Counted from the first letter of the stretch, positions 17,804-26,875 are shown. The stretch is 64,000 nt of DNA from Gracilimonas sp040877545 (GCA_040877545.1 JBBDNN010000086.1:1-64000); one strand, 5' to 3'. Numbers and translations: made by a program. Notes: generated by a model from the letters alone, not told the origin.

Positions 17804-18193
17804 ATGGGGGTTAAAATGCATGAAAATGATTTGTCGTATGCAATTCGTGGTGCAGCCTTCAAAGTACATTCTACACTTGGTCCGGGATTGTTAGAATCAG
17901 TATATGAAACAGCCCTTGCCTATGAGCTGCGAAAAGATGGATTTGATGTATTAACCCAATTGGGTGTGCCTGTTATTTATGAAGAAGTTGAAATGGAGCA
18001 GGGATTTCGTATGGATATTTTGGTAAATCAAAAAGTAATCGTTGAAGTAAAATCAGTGGAAACCTTGTTGGATGTTCATCACAAGCAACTACTCACTTAT
18101 TTAAAATTGACAGACAAAAAACTCGGTCTGCTGATAAATTTCAATACGTCGACATTAAGTAACTCCATTACCCGAATAGTAAATAATTTATAA
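17804..18193 (+). CDS. GxxExxY protein (PD-(D/E)XK-like family), embedded in a repeat unit
   Basis: 129 residues. The naming motif is G-LLE-SVY (GPGLLESVYETAL, residues about 26-38). It is followed by a nuclease-like core with MDILVNQKVIVEVKSVE (D...E-x-K at about 70-86), matching the PD-(D/E)XK_3 family. A second ATG at 17816 would remove four residues. The gene is flanked on both sides by the same repeat: the left unit breaks after GCGCAGATAAATA and the right one resumes at AAATCAGCGAAACTC, the two halves of an uninterrupted unit junction. No function is known to me for this family beyond a predicted nuclease fold. Confidence 0.85.
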   Translation: MGVKMHENDLSYAIRGAAFKVHSTLGPGLLESVYETALAYELRKDGFDVLTQLGVPVIYEEVEMEQGFRMDILVNQKVIVEVKSVETLLDVHHKQLLTYLKLTDKKLGLLINFNTSTLSNSITRIVNNL

Positions 18194-18194
18194 G

Positions 18195-18612
18195 TGAAAA
18201 AAATCAGCGAAACTCTGCGCCTTCCTCTGCGAAAATCAGCGAGGAAATNNNNNNNNNNNNNNNNNNNNNNNNNNNNNNNNNNNNNNNNNNNNNNNNNNNN
18301 NNNNNNNNNNNNNNNNNNNNNNNNNNNNNNNNNNNNNNNNNNNNNNNNATGGCCGTACCAAGCAAAGATTTCTCGCAGAGTCGCGCGGATGAATCGCGGA
18401 GTTGCGCAGATAAATAAAAAACTCAGCGAAACTCTGCGCCGTACTCTGCGAAACTCAGCGAGGAAATATGGCCGTACCAAGCAAAGATTTCTCGCAGAGT
18501 CGCGCGGATGAATCGCGGAGTTCCGCAGATAAATAAAAAAATCAGCGAAAATCAGCGAGGAAATATGGCCGTACCAAGCAAAAGATTTCTCGCAGATTCG
18601 CGCAGATGGTAG
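18195..18612 (+). repeat. 119-bp repeat family, tandem array (copies B-D) with assembly gap
   Basis: Tandem copies with ATGGCCGTACCAAGCAAAG at 18349, 18468 and 18565. The first period is 119 bp; the second is 97 bp through loss of one CTCTGCG block. The array contains 100 Ns (18249-18348), so the true copy number is unknown. Long open frames running through it contain the Ns and have no protein-like composition, so I do not call genes here. Confidence 0.9.
18249..18348. other. Assembly gap (100 Ns)
   Basis: Exactly 100 Ns within the tandem repeat, a standard scaffold placeholder. The real length is unknown. Confidence 1.
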
Positions 18613-18721
18613 AAAATTCGGGAAGTTCAAGATACTCAACATAAAGTTGATTGATTCTAAAGCTTTCCTTGTTAGCTAAATTACTTTTTGACTACCATTC
18701 TTTATAATTAATACAAAGGCT

Positions 18722-19984
18722 TTGAGAATACTCAAAAGTGCAATTTTATTCATTTCATTACTGACTCTCTTTTTTACATCGGTTTCTATTTTTCAGATAG
18801 AATCAAAAAAAAGAGTCTTAAACCGGGAATTAATTGAGCTTTCCCTGGTGAAATATGGAATTTTCAGTGTAGATGAATGGAAAAATACTTTATCTGAAAT
18901 TGTTATTAAGCGGATTAATGAATTTAGCCTTGAAGATACTAATGAAGACGAACTCCGCCGCCACATATCAGAGTTTCTGGTTGTTGCGGTTGATAAATTG
19001 GAAAAAAGCTTTTTTGAACAAAACTCCAGTTCTTTAGGTGGATTTCTAAAAGGTGGAGTCGCTACCATTACCAACGTGTTTGGTGTGATGAAAAAAGATA
19101 TCCCTTTGCTCACCGACAGTATTGTCAATTTTTTAAATGATCCAAAAAACAAAGTCCTGGCAAAAGATTTCTTTATTAAAAGATTAAATGAATACTCCGA
19201 CGATACCTTTTCTGAAATTGATTATACCACCTATGATCTAATACTTGCCAATCACCAACAGCCGACCAAAAAGGCTGCTATTGATGTAATCATGGCAAAA
19301 ATTGAAGTCTTGGATCAACAGCAAAAACCTTATTCATTTTTGATTTTCTTTGTTGCCATTTTTCTAATGATTGGCACCATATTGTCAAAAAACCTGGAAA
19401 GCAAAGAGTTTCTGCTTCTCACCTTAAATTGTTCTGTTTTACTCATAATCGGCATCCTGCTTCCCATGATTAACATTGATGCCAGGATCTCTGAAATGGA
19501 TTTTCAGCTTATGGGTGAATCTATTACGTTCACTGATCAGGTTCTGTATTTTAAGAGCAAAAGCATACTTGAAGTAGTCCAGCTTATGCTTCTAAATAAT
19601 AAACCGGATGTAATAGCCGTCGGAATTCTTGTGTTAGTTTTCAGTGTAATTTTCCCTCTTTCTAAATTAACAGCATCTGTCATTCATCTCTACTCTAAAA
19701 AATTACGGCAAAGTAGAATAGTAAAGTTCATGGTATTCAAAACGGCAAAATGGTCGATGGCAGATGTGATGGTTGTTGCCATATTCATGGCTTTTATTGG
19801 CTTTTCCGGTATTATTTCTGAACAGCTAAAAGATCTGGAAAATATCGCTATCCATGTAGATATCATGACGACCAATGAATCGAGCCTGCAAATAGGATTT
19901 TTTCTATTTACCGCTTTCGCTGTTCTCAGCTTGCTCGTTTCCCATAAATTGCAATTTAACTTTAAGGGAAAAAAACAGGGGTGA
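18722..19984 (+). CDS. PqiA-like (paraquat-inducible protein A family) membrane protein
   Basis: 420 residues starting with TTG at 18722, after an AAAGGC tract; there is no better ATG before the first membrane helix (about 5-25). A soluble, helix-rich region follows (30-195). About five TM helices come after residue 200. KTAKWSMADVMVVAIFMAF at about 339-357 matches the conserved WSMxDVxxVA segment of PqiA proteins. No PqiB/MCE gene is adjacent, so a transport role in lipid trafficking is only a family-level possibility. Repeat DNA lies on both sides. Confidence 0.78.
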   Translation: MRILKSAILFISLLTLFFTSVSIFQIESKKRVLNRELIELSLVKYGIFSVDEWKNTLSEIVIKRINEFSLEDTNEDELRRHISEFLVVAVDKLEKSFFEQNSSSLGGFLKGGVATITNVFGVMKKDIPLLTDSIVNFLNDPKNKVLAKDFFIKRLNEYSDDTFSEIDYTTYDLILANHQQPTKKAAIDVIMAKIEVLDQQQKPYSFLIFFVAIFLMIGTILSKNLESKEFLLLTLNCSVLLIIGILLPMINIDARISEMDFQLMGESITFTDQVLYFKSKSILEVVQLMLLNNKPDVIAVGILVLVFSVIFPLSKLTASVIHLYSKKLRQSRIVKFMVFKTAKWSMADVMVVAIFMAFIGFSGIISEQLKDLENIAIHVDIMTTNESSLQIGFFLFTAFAVLSLLVSHKLQFNFKGKKQG

Positions 19985-20009
19985 AAAAATTTTCGAAAAT
20001 CAATGGGGA

Positions 20010-20105
20010 AATGTTGCAGGTATCAACAAAGATTTCTCACAGAGGCGCGGATGAATTCGCGGAGTTACACAGAAAAAAACTCAGCAAAAATCTTTGAGAA
20101 ACAAA
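20010..20105 (+). repeat. 119-bp repeat family, degenerate copy E
   Basis: Recognisable by AAAGATTTCTCACAGAGGCGCGG-type words (cut), GAATTCGCGGAGTTACACAG and CTCAGCAAAAATC. It is more diverged than the copies at 17.7-18.6 kb. Confidence 0.7.
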
Positions 20106-20206
20106 AAAGTCTCTGCCTCATTATCAAATTCTAAAAACGTTCTTTTCCTGCAAGTGTAACATTTCTTAGATTCGCTTAAATTACTTCCTAAACAAATTGG
20201 CCTCTA

Positions 20207-21889
20207 ATGCATTCGTTGAAAAGAATTTCAACCCTGACAATCACCATCTTTCTGTTTTTATCAAGTTCTATATTTGGGCTTCAGGACCAGCCACAGACAA
20301 GTGATACAGAATTATTAAAAAATCCTCGCCGGGCAGTACATACTTTTCTTCAATGGCAGCAAACAGGACATGAAAAGCCGGATTTGGTCCTCAAAACAAT
20401 AAAGCTTTCCGATGGCAATGAGGAAGAAAAACTGAAGCTGGCGAACCAGCTGCTAAAAGTTCTGGATGCACGCGGCCTGCTGATTGATTATGAAGAAATA
20501 CCTTCAAACCCAAACTACACCGACAGCCTTTCCGGTTTACAGCAGTACATTTTATTTGCGAGTTTACCCGAAGTTTACCTTACTAAAACCAATGAAGAAT
20601 GGGTTTTTTCGGAAGCCACAATTGAAGAGATCCCAGAGTTATATCGTGCAACTTTTTCCAGTTATGTCGCCGCTATTATAGATATTCTTCCGGCTTGGGC
20701 TATGCAGGAATGGCTGGGAACTCAGGTCTGGCAATACCTGGCAATATTCCTTTGGCTGCTGATTGGGTTTTTGTTCAGAAGAATTTTTGAGTTTATACTC
20801 GAGAACTATGTAAAGCGCCTAACGACAAAAACTTCCTTTAAGTGGGATGATGACCTCATTGAAAGCATAGAACGGCCGGCCGGTTTTATATTTCTGATGA
20901 TATTTTTCCTTCTCACCTTCTCAAACCTGCAAATGTCGGTAACTGTTAATTATTATTTATCTGCTTTGCTGAGGATCGCTATATCAGCCGGTGTTATTTG
21001 GCTGCTTTATAATCTGTCGGAAGTTTTTGCCAAATATCTGGGAGTTGTAACATCAAAAACAGAAACAGACCTTGACGATCAGCTTATCCCTCTCATCCGC
21101 AAAGTCCTGCGGGTTTTTGTTGTGGTGATGGGAGTCATAGCCATTCTGCAAAATAATGGATACAATGTTGCTTCTCTTATTGCAGGGCTTGGAATTGGTG
21201 GTTTAGCCGTTGCTCTCGCTGCCCGCGAAACACTTGCTAATTTCTTCGGCTCAGTTACTATTTTTATCGACCGGCCTTTTAAAGTTGGCGACTGGATTAA
21301 CGTTGGCGGTGTTGACGGAACGGTTGAGGACGTGGGGTTTCGCTCTACCAGGATTCGAACTTTCCATAATTCATTGGTAAGTGTACCCAATTCAACCGTG
21401 GCCAATTCTGATATCGACAACCTTGGGCTGCGGAAATACCGACGACTAAAAACGATGCTTAATCTTACTTACTCCACAACTCCTGAACAGATGGAAGCTT
21501 TTGTGGAGGGCATCAAAGCTATTGTAAAAGCTAACGAGCATTTTAATCAGGATAATTTCCATATTTATTTTAATGAATTTGGTGCGCATTCTCTCGATGT
21601 GCTGGTGTATGTATTTTTAGATGTTCCTGATTGGGCTACCGAATTACAGCAACGCCATAATTTCTTTCTTGAAATACTTCGTCTTGCAGAAGAGGTGGGA
21701 GTAGAGTTTGCCTTTCCAACACAAACCCTTCACATGGATAGTTTTTATAAAGATGAGCCCCGAAAAGTTGGGGAAGAAAAATCTGAAGAAGAACTCGCCT
21801 CGGCTGTTTACAGTTTTGGCCCAAAAGGTGAAAAAGCTAAACCCGGTGGGGTGCGTATTTATAAAGACGGAAAGGAAATTAATTTCTAA
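20207..21889 (+). CDS. MscS-family mechanosensitive ion channel
   Basis: 560 residues with a signal peptide (first about 25 residues), a periplasmic N-terminal domain to about 165, and several TM helices. The MscS core follows. The pore-lining TM3 reads AGLGIGGLAVALAARETLANFF from about residue 326 (cut). It is followed by the beta-domain VTIFIDRPFKVGDWI, then VDGTVEDVGFRSTRIRTF and VPNSTVANSDIDNLG. It would gate on membrane tension and release solutes on osmotic downshock. Repeat copies lie directly upstream and downstream. Confidence 0.92.
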   Translation: MHSLKRISTLTITIFLFLSSSIFGLQDQPQTSDTELLKNPRRAVHTFLQWQQTGHEKPDLVLKTIKLSDGNEEEKLKLANQLLKVLDARGLLIDYEEIPSNPNYTDSLSGLQQYILFASLPEVYLTKTNEEWVFSEATIEEIPELYRATFSSYVAAIIDILPAWAMQEWLGTQVWQYLAIFLWLLIGFLFRRIFEFILENYVKRLTTKTSFKWDDDLIESIERPAGFIFLMIFFLLTFSNLQMSVTVNYYLSALLRIAISAGVIWLLYNLSEVFAKYLGVVTSKTETDLDDQLIPLIRKVLRVFVVVMGVIAILQNNGYNVASLIAGLGIGGLAVALAARETLANFFGSVTIFIDRPFKVGDWINVGGVDGTVEDVGFRSTRIRTFHNSLVSVPNSTVANSDIDNLGLRKYRRLKTMLNLTYSTTPEQMEAFVEGIKAIVKANEHFNQDNFHIYFNEFGAHSLDVLVYVFLDVPDWATELQQRHNFFLEILRLAEEVGVEFAFPTQTLHMDSFYKDEPRKVGEEKSEEELASAVYSFGPKGEKAKPGGVRIYKDGKEINF

Positions 21890-21919
21890 TATCGCAGGGA
21901 AGAAGATTGAATTTTTAAC

Positions 21920-22115
21920 TTGTTAACGGAATTCTGCACCATACTCTGCGAAAATCAGGAGAGAATATTGCCATAACCAGCAAAGGGGGCTCTCGCAGAG
22001 TTGCGCGGATGGTTCGCGGAGTTACGCAGATAAAAGCTCAGCGGAATTCTGCGCCATACTCTGCGAAAATCAACGAGAAAAAATTGCTGTAACAAGCAAA
22101 AGGATTTCTTTGAGC
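21920..22115 (+). repeat. 119-bp repeat family, copy F (about one and a half units)
   Basis: Contains TCTGCACCATACTCTGCG, GCAAAGGGGGCTCTCGCAGAG-like text (cut), GCGGAGTTACGCAGATAAA and a second TTCTGCGCCATACTCTGCG. It fills the space between the MscS gene and the convergent TM2 gene. Confidence 0.8.
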
Positions 22116-22118
22116 TTC

Positions 22119-22745
22119 TCACCCACCAGATAATTGCTTCATTTTGGCAGACTTAAGTTCATTATAAGCATTTTGTTCATCCACCATATTAGAAAGGGCA
22201 AACAGATCATAAATAGCACCAAAACCCATCACCCCACCGGTCAGCAGCCAGCCAAAACCCGTTCCTGTTTTACCGAGATAAAAGCGATGTAAGCCCAATA
22301 TTCCGAAAAATCCTACCAGCCAGAACAGGTAGGCTTTTCTTTTGGATTTTGCTTCAAAAACTGTCACATCATTTTTATCAAGCAGTTTCAGTTTTTTCCT
22401 GCCGCCAACTTTTTCAATGAAATCAACATAATTAGATAATAAACGTCTGGCTAATCTTTTAAGTCGGACCGGCGTATTTCTCCCATTCCCCAGCTCTCCT
22501 GACACACTTTCATATTCAAATATAAATTCATCCACCAGCTTGTTTTGGTCTATCTGCTCTTTCAGATTAGCCTCTATTTTTCTTAACAGGTTTTTAATTG
22601 AGTCGTGAATGGTAAGAGATAAATCTGAACCCTGAAAATCTTCCTGCTGTTTCAGCTCAGCATAAATTTCCTCATATTTTTGGAAGGCCAGTTCCAAAGA
22701 TTTTCCAGATAAGATAATTAGCTCATGTTTCTCAGATTTTCTCAT
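22119..22745 (-). CDS. TM2 domain-containing protein
   Basis: 208 residues. The N-terminal 125 residues are soluble and helix-rich, without a known domain. Residues about 130-195 are a TM2 domain: two membrane helices with FFGILGLHRFYLGKTGTGFGWLL-like text (cut), then GAIYDLFAL. Family members are small membrane proteins of unknown function. It is convergent with the MscS gene. Confidence 0.82.
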   Translation of the reverse strand: MRKSEKHELIILSGKSLELAFQKYEEIYAELKQQEDFQGSDLSLTIHDSIKNLLRKIEANLKEQIDQNKLVDEFIFEYESVSGELGNGRNTPVRLKRLARRLLSNYVDFIEKVGGRKKLKLLDKNDVTVFEAKSKRKAYLFWLVGFFGILGLHRFYLGKTGTGFGWLLTGGVMGFGAIYDLFALSNMVDEQNAYNELKSAKMKQLSGG

Positions 22746-22987
22746 AGCCGTCGGAAGTTTTATACCTGATTTCTTTCGCAGAGATAATAAAAAAAGGTTA
22801 AATCATTTCCGAAGTAAAAAATATACCACCCAGTACAGGTAAATTTTTACTCTGTGATATTGTTGCAAAAGCACCTGCTCTGGTTCAGCAATTTAGTTCC
22901 CTCAGCTTCTGGAAAGGAAGACTTTTATGAGTTAAACCTTTTCAATGTAATTCCCCCAAATTCAGACTGAAAAACTATATAGCCAAT

Positions 22988-23020
22988 AAAAAAGCTCAAC
23001 TCGTTTCCAAGTTGAGCTTT
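22988..23020 (-). terminator. Terminator of tRNA-Met
   Basis: On the minus strand an 11-bp stem, AAAGCTCAACT/AGTTGAGCTTT (23020-23010 with 23001-22991), is followed by Ts. It starts 6 nt after the tRNA 3' end. Confidence 0.85.
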
Positions 23021-23025
23021 ATATG

Positions 23026-23099
23026 TAGCGTGGGACGGAATTGAACCGTCGACCTCACGATTATGAGTCGTGCGCTCTAACCATCTGAGCTACCACGCC
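23026..23099 (-). tRNA. tRNA-Met (anticodon CAT)
   Basis: A 74-nt cloverleaf. The acceptor stem is GGCGTGG/CCACGCT and the anticodon stem CACGA/TCGTG has loop CTCATAA, so the anticodon is CAT. The T-arm GACGG/CCGTC surrounds TTCAATT. It lacks the three G-C pairs of the initiator anticodon stem, so it is elongator Met. A lysidine-modified tRNA-Ile(CAT) cannot be excluded by sequence reading alone. No CCA is encoded. Confidence 0.9.
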
Positions 23100-23429
23100 A
23101 TTTTTTCAATAAATCATTTGTGCTTTCTGATTTCGTAGCAATGCCACTGAAATCAAGGGCAGAAAATATACGGCATTATCAAACAAGGGTAAACATTTTT
23201 TCGCTCCTTCCTCTAATTCTGAACTTTAAGTTTGTTAACTTCTTTGTTTAATAATTGTAAGCCTTCCTAAACAGGCGATGCCGGCAGGTTTACAAGGCTG
23301 GGATTGATACAGTTATGGGTATTCAATGATTAAGATTAGAGCCTGGATTAAGAAGATTCCGCATCAGGTGCGGGATAACTGTTAAAAAGAATAGATTTTG
23401 TTTCACAATAATTGACGAAAAAGCATTTC
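23100..23429. other. Intergenic region between tRNA-Met and proS
   Basis: Holds the presumed tRNA promoter (leftward) and proS promoter (rightward). A hairpin CCGCA/TGCGG lies near 23359-23373, and TTGTAAGCCT is mirrored by AGGTTTACAA near 23254-23300. A 19-codon ORF at 23326-23385 has a single Pro codon, so it does not look like a proline leader. No gene is called. Confidence 0.5.
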
Positions 23430-24896
23430 ATGGCACAAAAAATCACTACTCAGGAAAAAGATTATTCTCAATGGTACCTCGATGTTGTAAAAGAAGCGAA
23501 ACTGGCGGAGCATTCGCCCGTCCGCGGCTGCATGGTTATTCGCCCTACGGGGATGGCACTCTGGGAAAATATGAAGCAGGCACTCGATCAGATGTTCAAG
23601 GATACCGGCCATGAAAACGCCTACTTCCCGCTTTTTATTCCGAAATCATTCCTGTCGAAAGAAGCACAGCATGTGGAAGGTTTTGCCAAAGAATGTGCCA
23701 TCGTAACTCATAGCCGCCTCAAAAGTGTGGACGGCGGCGTGGAAGTAGATCCCGATTCCAGGCTCGAAGAAGAACTGATCGTGCGGCCTACTTCCGAGAC
23801 CATAATCTGGGATACGTATCGCAACTGGATTCAATCTTACCGCGATCTTCCCATTCTCATAAACCAGTGGGCGAATGTGGTTCGCTGGGAGATGCGTACG
23901 CGCCTTTTTCTCCGCACAATGGAATTTTTATGGCAGGAAGGTCATACGGCTCATGCTACCAAGAAGGAAGCCGAAGACGAGACTTTGCAGATGCTTGAAG
24001 TATATAGAACCTTTGCCGAAGATTTCATGGCCATGCCTGTTCTCACCGGCGTAAAAACCGAAAGCGAGCGTTTTGCCGGAGCGGTTGAAACCTATTGTAT
24101 CGAAGCTTTGATGCAGGATGGAAAAGCATTGCAGGCCGGAACTTCTCATTTCCTGGGACAGAATTTCGCCAAAGCTTTTGATGTAAAATTCCAGGACAGC
24201 GATGGCGAACACAAATTGGTCTGGGCCACAAGCTGGGGAGTTTCCACACGATTAATCGGCGGGTTGATTATGACGCATTCTGACAATCAGGGACTGGTAA
24301 TTCCGCCAAAACTGGCACCAACGCAAGTGGTAATTGTGCCCATTTACCGAAGCGATGAAGAACGAAGTGAAGTGGTGCAGTATGGCACTGAAATTTTTAA
24401 GGAGCTGAAAGATCTTGGAATTCGTGTAAAACTGGATAATCGGGATCAGCATAAGCCGGGATTTAAGTTTGCGGAACACGAAGCGCAGGGAATTCCACTC
24501 AGGATTGCTGTTGGCCCGCGTGATGTTAAGAATAACAATGTAGAATTGGCACGGCGCGACCTGCTTTCAAAAAACATAGAAGATCGTGAAGGTCTTGCCC
24601 CGCGTATTAAAACACTGCTCAATGATATTCAGGATGAACTGTTTCAAAAGGCAAAAGAACACCGGGAATCAATGACATCAGAAGTTGAGACTTATGAAGA
24701 ATTCCAGGACATCATTGAAAATAAAGGTGGTTTTGTATATGCCCATTGGGATGGAACGACTGAAACCGAAGAGAAGATTAAGAACGAGACAAAAGCAACC
24801 ATTCGGCTCATCCCTTTAGAAGCATCAGAAAAAGGAAAATGTATGGTTACCGGAAAGCCTTCTAAACAGAAAGTGTTGTTTGCCAGGTCTTATTAA
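23430..24896 (+). CDS. proS: Prolyl-tRNA synthetase, archaeal/eukaryote-like type
   Basis: 488 residues from the ATG at 23430; a TTG six codons upstream is possible. The class II core begins with YSQWYLDVVKEAKLAE, continues with MVIRPTGMALWE and has motif 2 text RTMEFLWQEGHTAHAT. The anticodon-binding domain includes PPKLAPTQVVIVPIYR. The C-terminal zinc-like extension ends in a tyrosine (VLFARSY). This is the shorter archaeal-type ProS without the bacterial editing insertion, as used by several Bacteroidota and Thermus-type bacteria. nnr starts three bases after its stop. Confidence 0.95.
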   Translation: MAQKITTQEKDYSQWYLDVVKEAKLAEHSPVRGCMVIRPTGMALWENMKQALDQMFKDTGHENAYFPLFIPKSFLSKEAQHVEGFAKECAIVTHSRLKSVDGGVEVDPDSRLEEELIVRPTSETIIWDTYRNWIQSYRDLPILINQWANVVRWEMRTRLFLRTMEFLWQEGHTAHATKKEAEDETLQMLEVYRTFAEDFMAMPVLTGVKTESERFAGAVETYCIEALMQDGKALQAGTSHFLGQNFAKAFDVKFQDSDGEHKLVWATSWGVSTRLIGGLIMTHSDNQGLVIPPKLAPTQVVIVPIYRSDEERSEVVQYGTEIFKELKDLGIRVKLDNRDQHKPGFKFAEHEAQGIPLRIAVGPRDVKNNNVELARRDLLSKNIEDREGLAPRIKTLLNDIQDELFQKAKEHRESMTSEVETYEEFQDIIENKGGFVYAHWDGTTETEEKIKNETKATIRLIPLEASEKGKCMVTGKPSKQKVLFARSY

Positions 24897-24898
24897 AG

Positions 24899-26401
24899 AT
24901 GATAAACATTCCACATCCATATTATCTCTACACCGCAGAACAATCCCGATTTATGGATGAAAAAATCATCACCGAATTCGGCATTGATGGTTTTACATTG
25001 ATGGAAATTGCCGGAACACGTGCTGCTGATTTCATTCAGACCTCAGTCCCTGAAAATTCTCATGCTTTATTTTTTTGTGGAAAGGGAAATAATGCCGGCG
25101 ATGCCTTAGTGGTTGCACGGTTACTTTCTCAACAGGATTATGTTATTACTGTCTGCTTTCTTTCGGGAACGGATTCATTGAGCGCTGATACGCAGAAGAA
25201 TTTCGAACTGCTTCAGAAACTGGAAGCTGATATCACCGTCCTAAACTGGGAAGATTTCAAAGCAGAGGATTATGATTTTATAGTGGATGGAATGATGGGA
25301 ACGGGATTGAATTCTGATGTTCGCGCACCTTATTCTGAGGCCATTGATTGGATAAATCAGCAGGAAGAAATCCCGGTATTTGCCCTGGATATTCCCACAG
25401 GATTACAGGCAGATACCGGCCAGATTATGGGCACTGTGGTTCAGGCAGATTTTACCCTTACTTTTGGAACACTGAAAACCGGTTTTTATTTAAATAAAGG
25501 ATTTGATGTGTCGGGTGAGGTGGTTCTGTGCGATCTTCCTTTTCCAAATAAATATAGAAAAGCGGCCGCCAATCTAATTGATCGCTCCTGGGTTGATGCA
25601 AATTCTGCTGATCCTAAAAAGCAAAAACATAAGTATGAGGGCGGGGTTCTTTATGTTATTGCCGGTTCGGAAGGATTAACAGGTGCCGCCATTTTAGTGG
25701 CAAAAAGTGCCTGGTCTGCCGGACTTGGCGCGGTTATAATCATTACTCCAAAAGGTCTTCTCGAAATCTATGAGAAGAACCTGGTACAGATCATCAAGAA
25801 ACCGGTTGGGAATGCCACTGATTTTTATTTCAGGGAATCTCATCTTCAGGAGGTTCAGGATATTCTTGCTGAAAAGCCGGGAAAGCTGGTCATTGGGCCG
25901 GGCCTTGGCAGAAAGAAAGAGACTATTAATTTTACACAGCAGTTGTTAAAATCATATGAAGGGGACGCCGTAATTGACGCCGATGCTCTTTTTGCCCTGT
26001 CAAAATCAAAAGATTGGCAGCGGCCGAAGTCCTCGAGCTGGATTCTTACCCCGCATCCCGGCGAGCTTCATTCTTTACTGGATTCTGACGTGAGTGATGG
26101 ATATGAGCGAATGATACAAGTCTCCAAAAGTTCAAAAGAGAAGGAAGTGTTCATGTTGTCAAAAGGTTTACCTTCGATTTTGGGAACTGTATCGGGTGAT
26201 ATTTATTTAACAGGTTACGATACCCGAATCTTTTCACGCGCCGGTTTCGGAGATGTTATGGCAGGAAAGATCGGTGCTTTTTGGCTAAAATTTAATTTCC
26301 CGGATTTAGCCTGCCTTCACGCCTTATTAAATGGTTATGAAAAAAGCATACAATATTTTGAATCAAATTCCGGTTCTTTAGAGCCATTGAACATTATTTG
26401 A
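24899..26401 (+). CDS. nnr: Bifunctional NAD(P)H-hydrate repair enzyme (epimerase plus ADP/ATP-dependent dehydratase)
   Basis: 500 residues. The N-terminal YjeF domain (1-225) epimerises NAD(P)HX: FCGKGNNAGDALVVARLL, DGMMGTGLNSDVRAPY and FALDIPTGLQADTGQ-type text. The C-terminal ribokinase-like dehydratase (230-500) has GPGLGRKKET, DADALFAL, LTPHPGELHSLL and AGFGDVMAGKIG. In the last motif the usual G-[ST]-GDVLAG glycine-rich anion hole has Phe in place of Ser/Thr, which is unusual. It is followed without a gap by the VanZ-like gene, so proS-nnr-vanZ is probably one transcript. Confidence 0.92.
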   Translation: MINIPHPYYLYTAEQSRFMDEKIITEFGIDGFTLMEIAGTRAADFIQTSVPENSHALFFCGKGNNAGDALVVARLLSQQDYVITVCFLSGTDSLSADTQKNFELLQKLEADITVLNWEDFKAEDYDFIVDGMMGTGLNSDVRAPYSEAIDWINQQEEIPVFALDIPTGLQADTGQIMGTVVQADFTLTFGTLKTGFYLNKGFDVSGEVVLCDLPFPNKYRKAAANLIDRSWVDANSADPKKQKHKYEGGVLYVIAGSEGLTGAAILVAKSAWSAGLGAVIIITPKGLLEIYEKNLVQIIKKPVGNATDFYFRESHLQEVQDILAEKPGKLVIGPGLGRKKETINFTQQLLKSYEGDAVIDADALFALSKSKDWQRPKSSSWILTPHPGELHSLLDSDVSDGYERMIQVSKSSKEKEVFMLSKGLPSILGTVSGDIYLTGYDTRIFSRAGFGDVMAGKIGAFWLKFNFPDLACLHALLNGYEKSIQYFESNSGSLEPLNII

Positions 26402-26809
26402 ATGAAAAAACCTGCCAAAATTTTTACCACCTCGGTTAAGCTTTATATATCTCTGTTAATTTTATCCACGATAGCGATTTTATACGGCACACTGTTCCCT
26501 GCTGATTATAATCTGCCTGATTCTATCTGGAGTTATGATAAAGTGGCACATTTCGTCATGTTTGGAGTCTGGACCTTTTTCTTTGGCATCGTCAGGTTTT
26601 TAAAAGGCAATTACTCTTTGTTTCCTGTCTTTTTACTGAGTGCTTTATTTGGTGTTATAGTTGAAATGCTACAATACCTGCTCCCCACCAACAGAAGTGC
26701 CGAATTGTTTGATTTAGTGGCTGATGTTACCGGTTCCGGGTTCGCTATTCTGCTTCTATATATGATTCTGAAGAATGTATCCGAATTTAAATCTGAAGCC
26801 ACATCTTAA
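26402..26809 (+). CDS. VanZ-like family membrane protein
   Basis: 135 residues, four predicted TM helices. KVAHFVMFGVWTFFFGIV and a later SAELFDLVADVTGSGFAI match the VanZ-like pattern with conserved charged residues. The ATG immediately follows the nnr TGA. Its own stop codon lies inside the upstream arm of a stem that ends at the next gene's start. Function in non-resistant bacteria is unknown. Confidence 0.85.
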   Translation: MKKPAKIFTTSVKLYISLLILSTIAILYGTLFPADYNLPDSIWSYDKVAHFVMFGVWTFFFGIVRFLKGNYSLFPVFLLSALFGVIVEMLQYLLPTNRSAELFDLVADVTGSGFAILLLYMILKNVSEFKSEATS

Positions 26810-26875
26810 TGCTATAATAAGTTTGATGTCTGTGTTTTTAATTAACAGGGAACATCAAATAAAAATCATAGCATT
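26808..26875 (+). promoter_or_regulatory. Long interrupted stem-loop abutting the tonB1 start codon
   Basis: Three stacked pairings: AATGCTAT (26808-26815) with ATAGCATT (26868-26875), TTTGATGT (26822-26829) with ACATCAAA (26852-26859), and CTGT (26830-26833) with ACAG (26845-26848). The outer 3' arm ends at the base before the ATG at 26876, so the translation-initiation region would be paired. The 5' arm contains the VanZ stop codon. No T-tract follows, so it is not a terminator. It could be a translational switch or coupling element. Confidence 0.55.

Noticed and set aside
18195..18612. Possible CRISPR array
   Set aside because: Unit is about 119 bp with no unique spacers between conserved short repeats, and no cas genes are present.
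18097..18642. Long open frames on both strands through the repeat array
   Set aside because: They run across 100 Ns and consist of translated repeat units; no protein-like composition or start site.
23326..23385. Possible proline leader peptide before proS
   Set aside because: Only one Pro codon in 19 and no terminator/antiterminator pair; does not match an attenuator.
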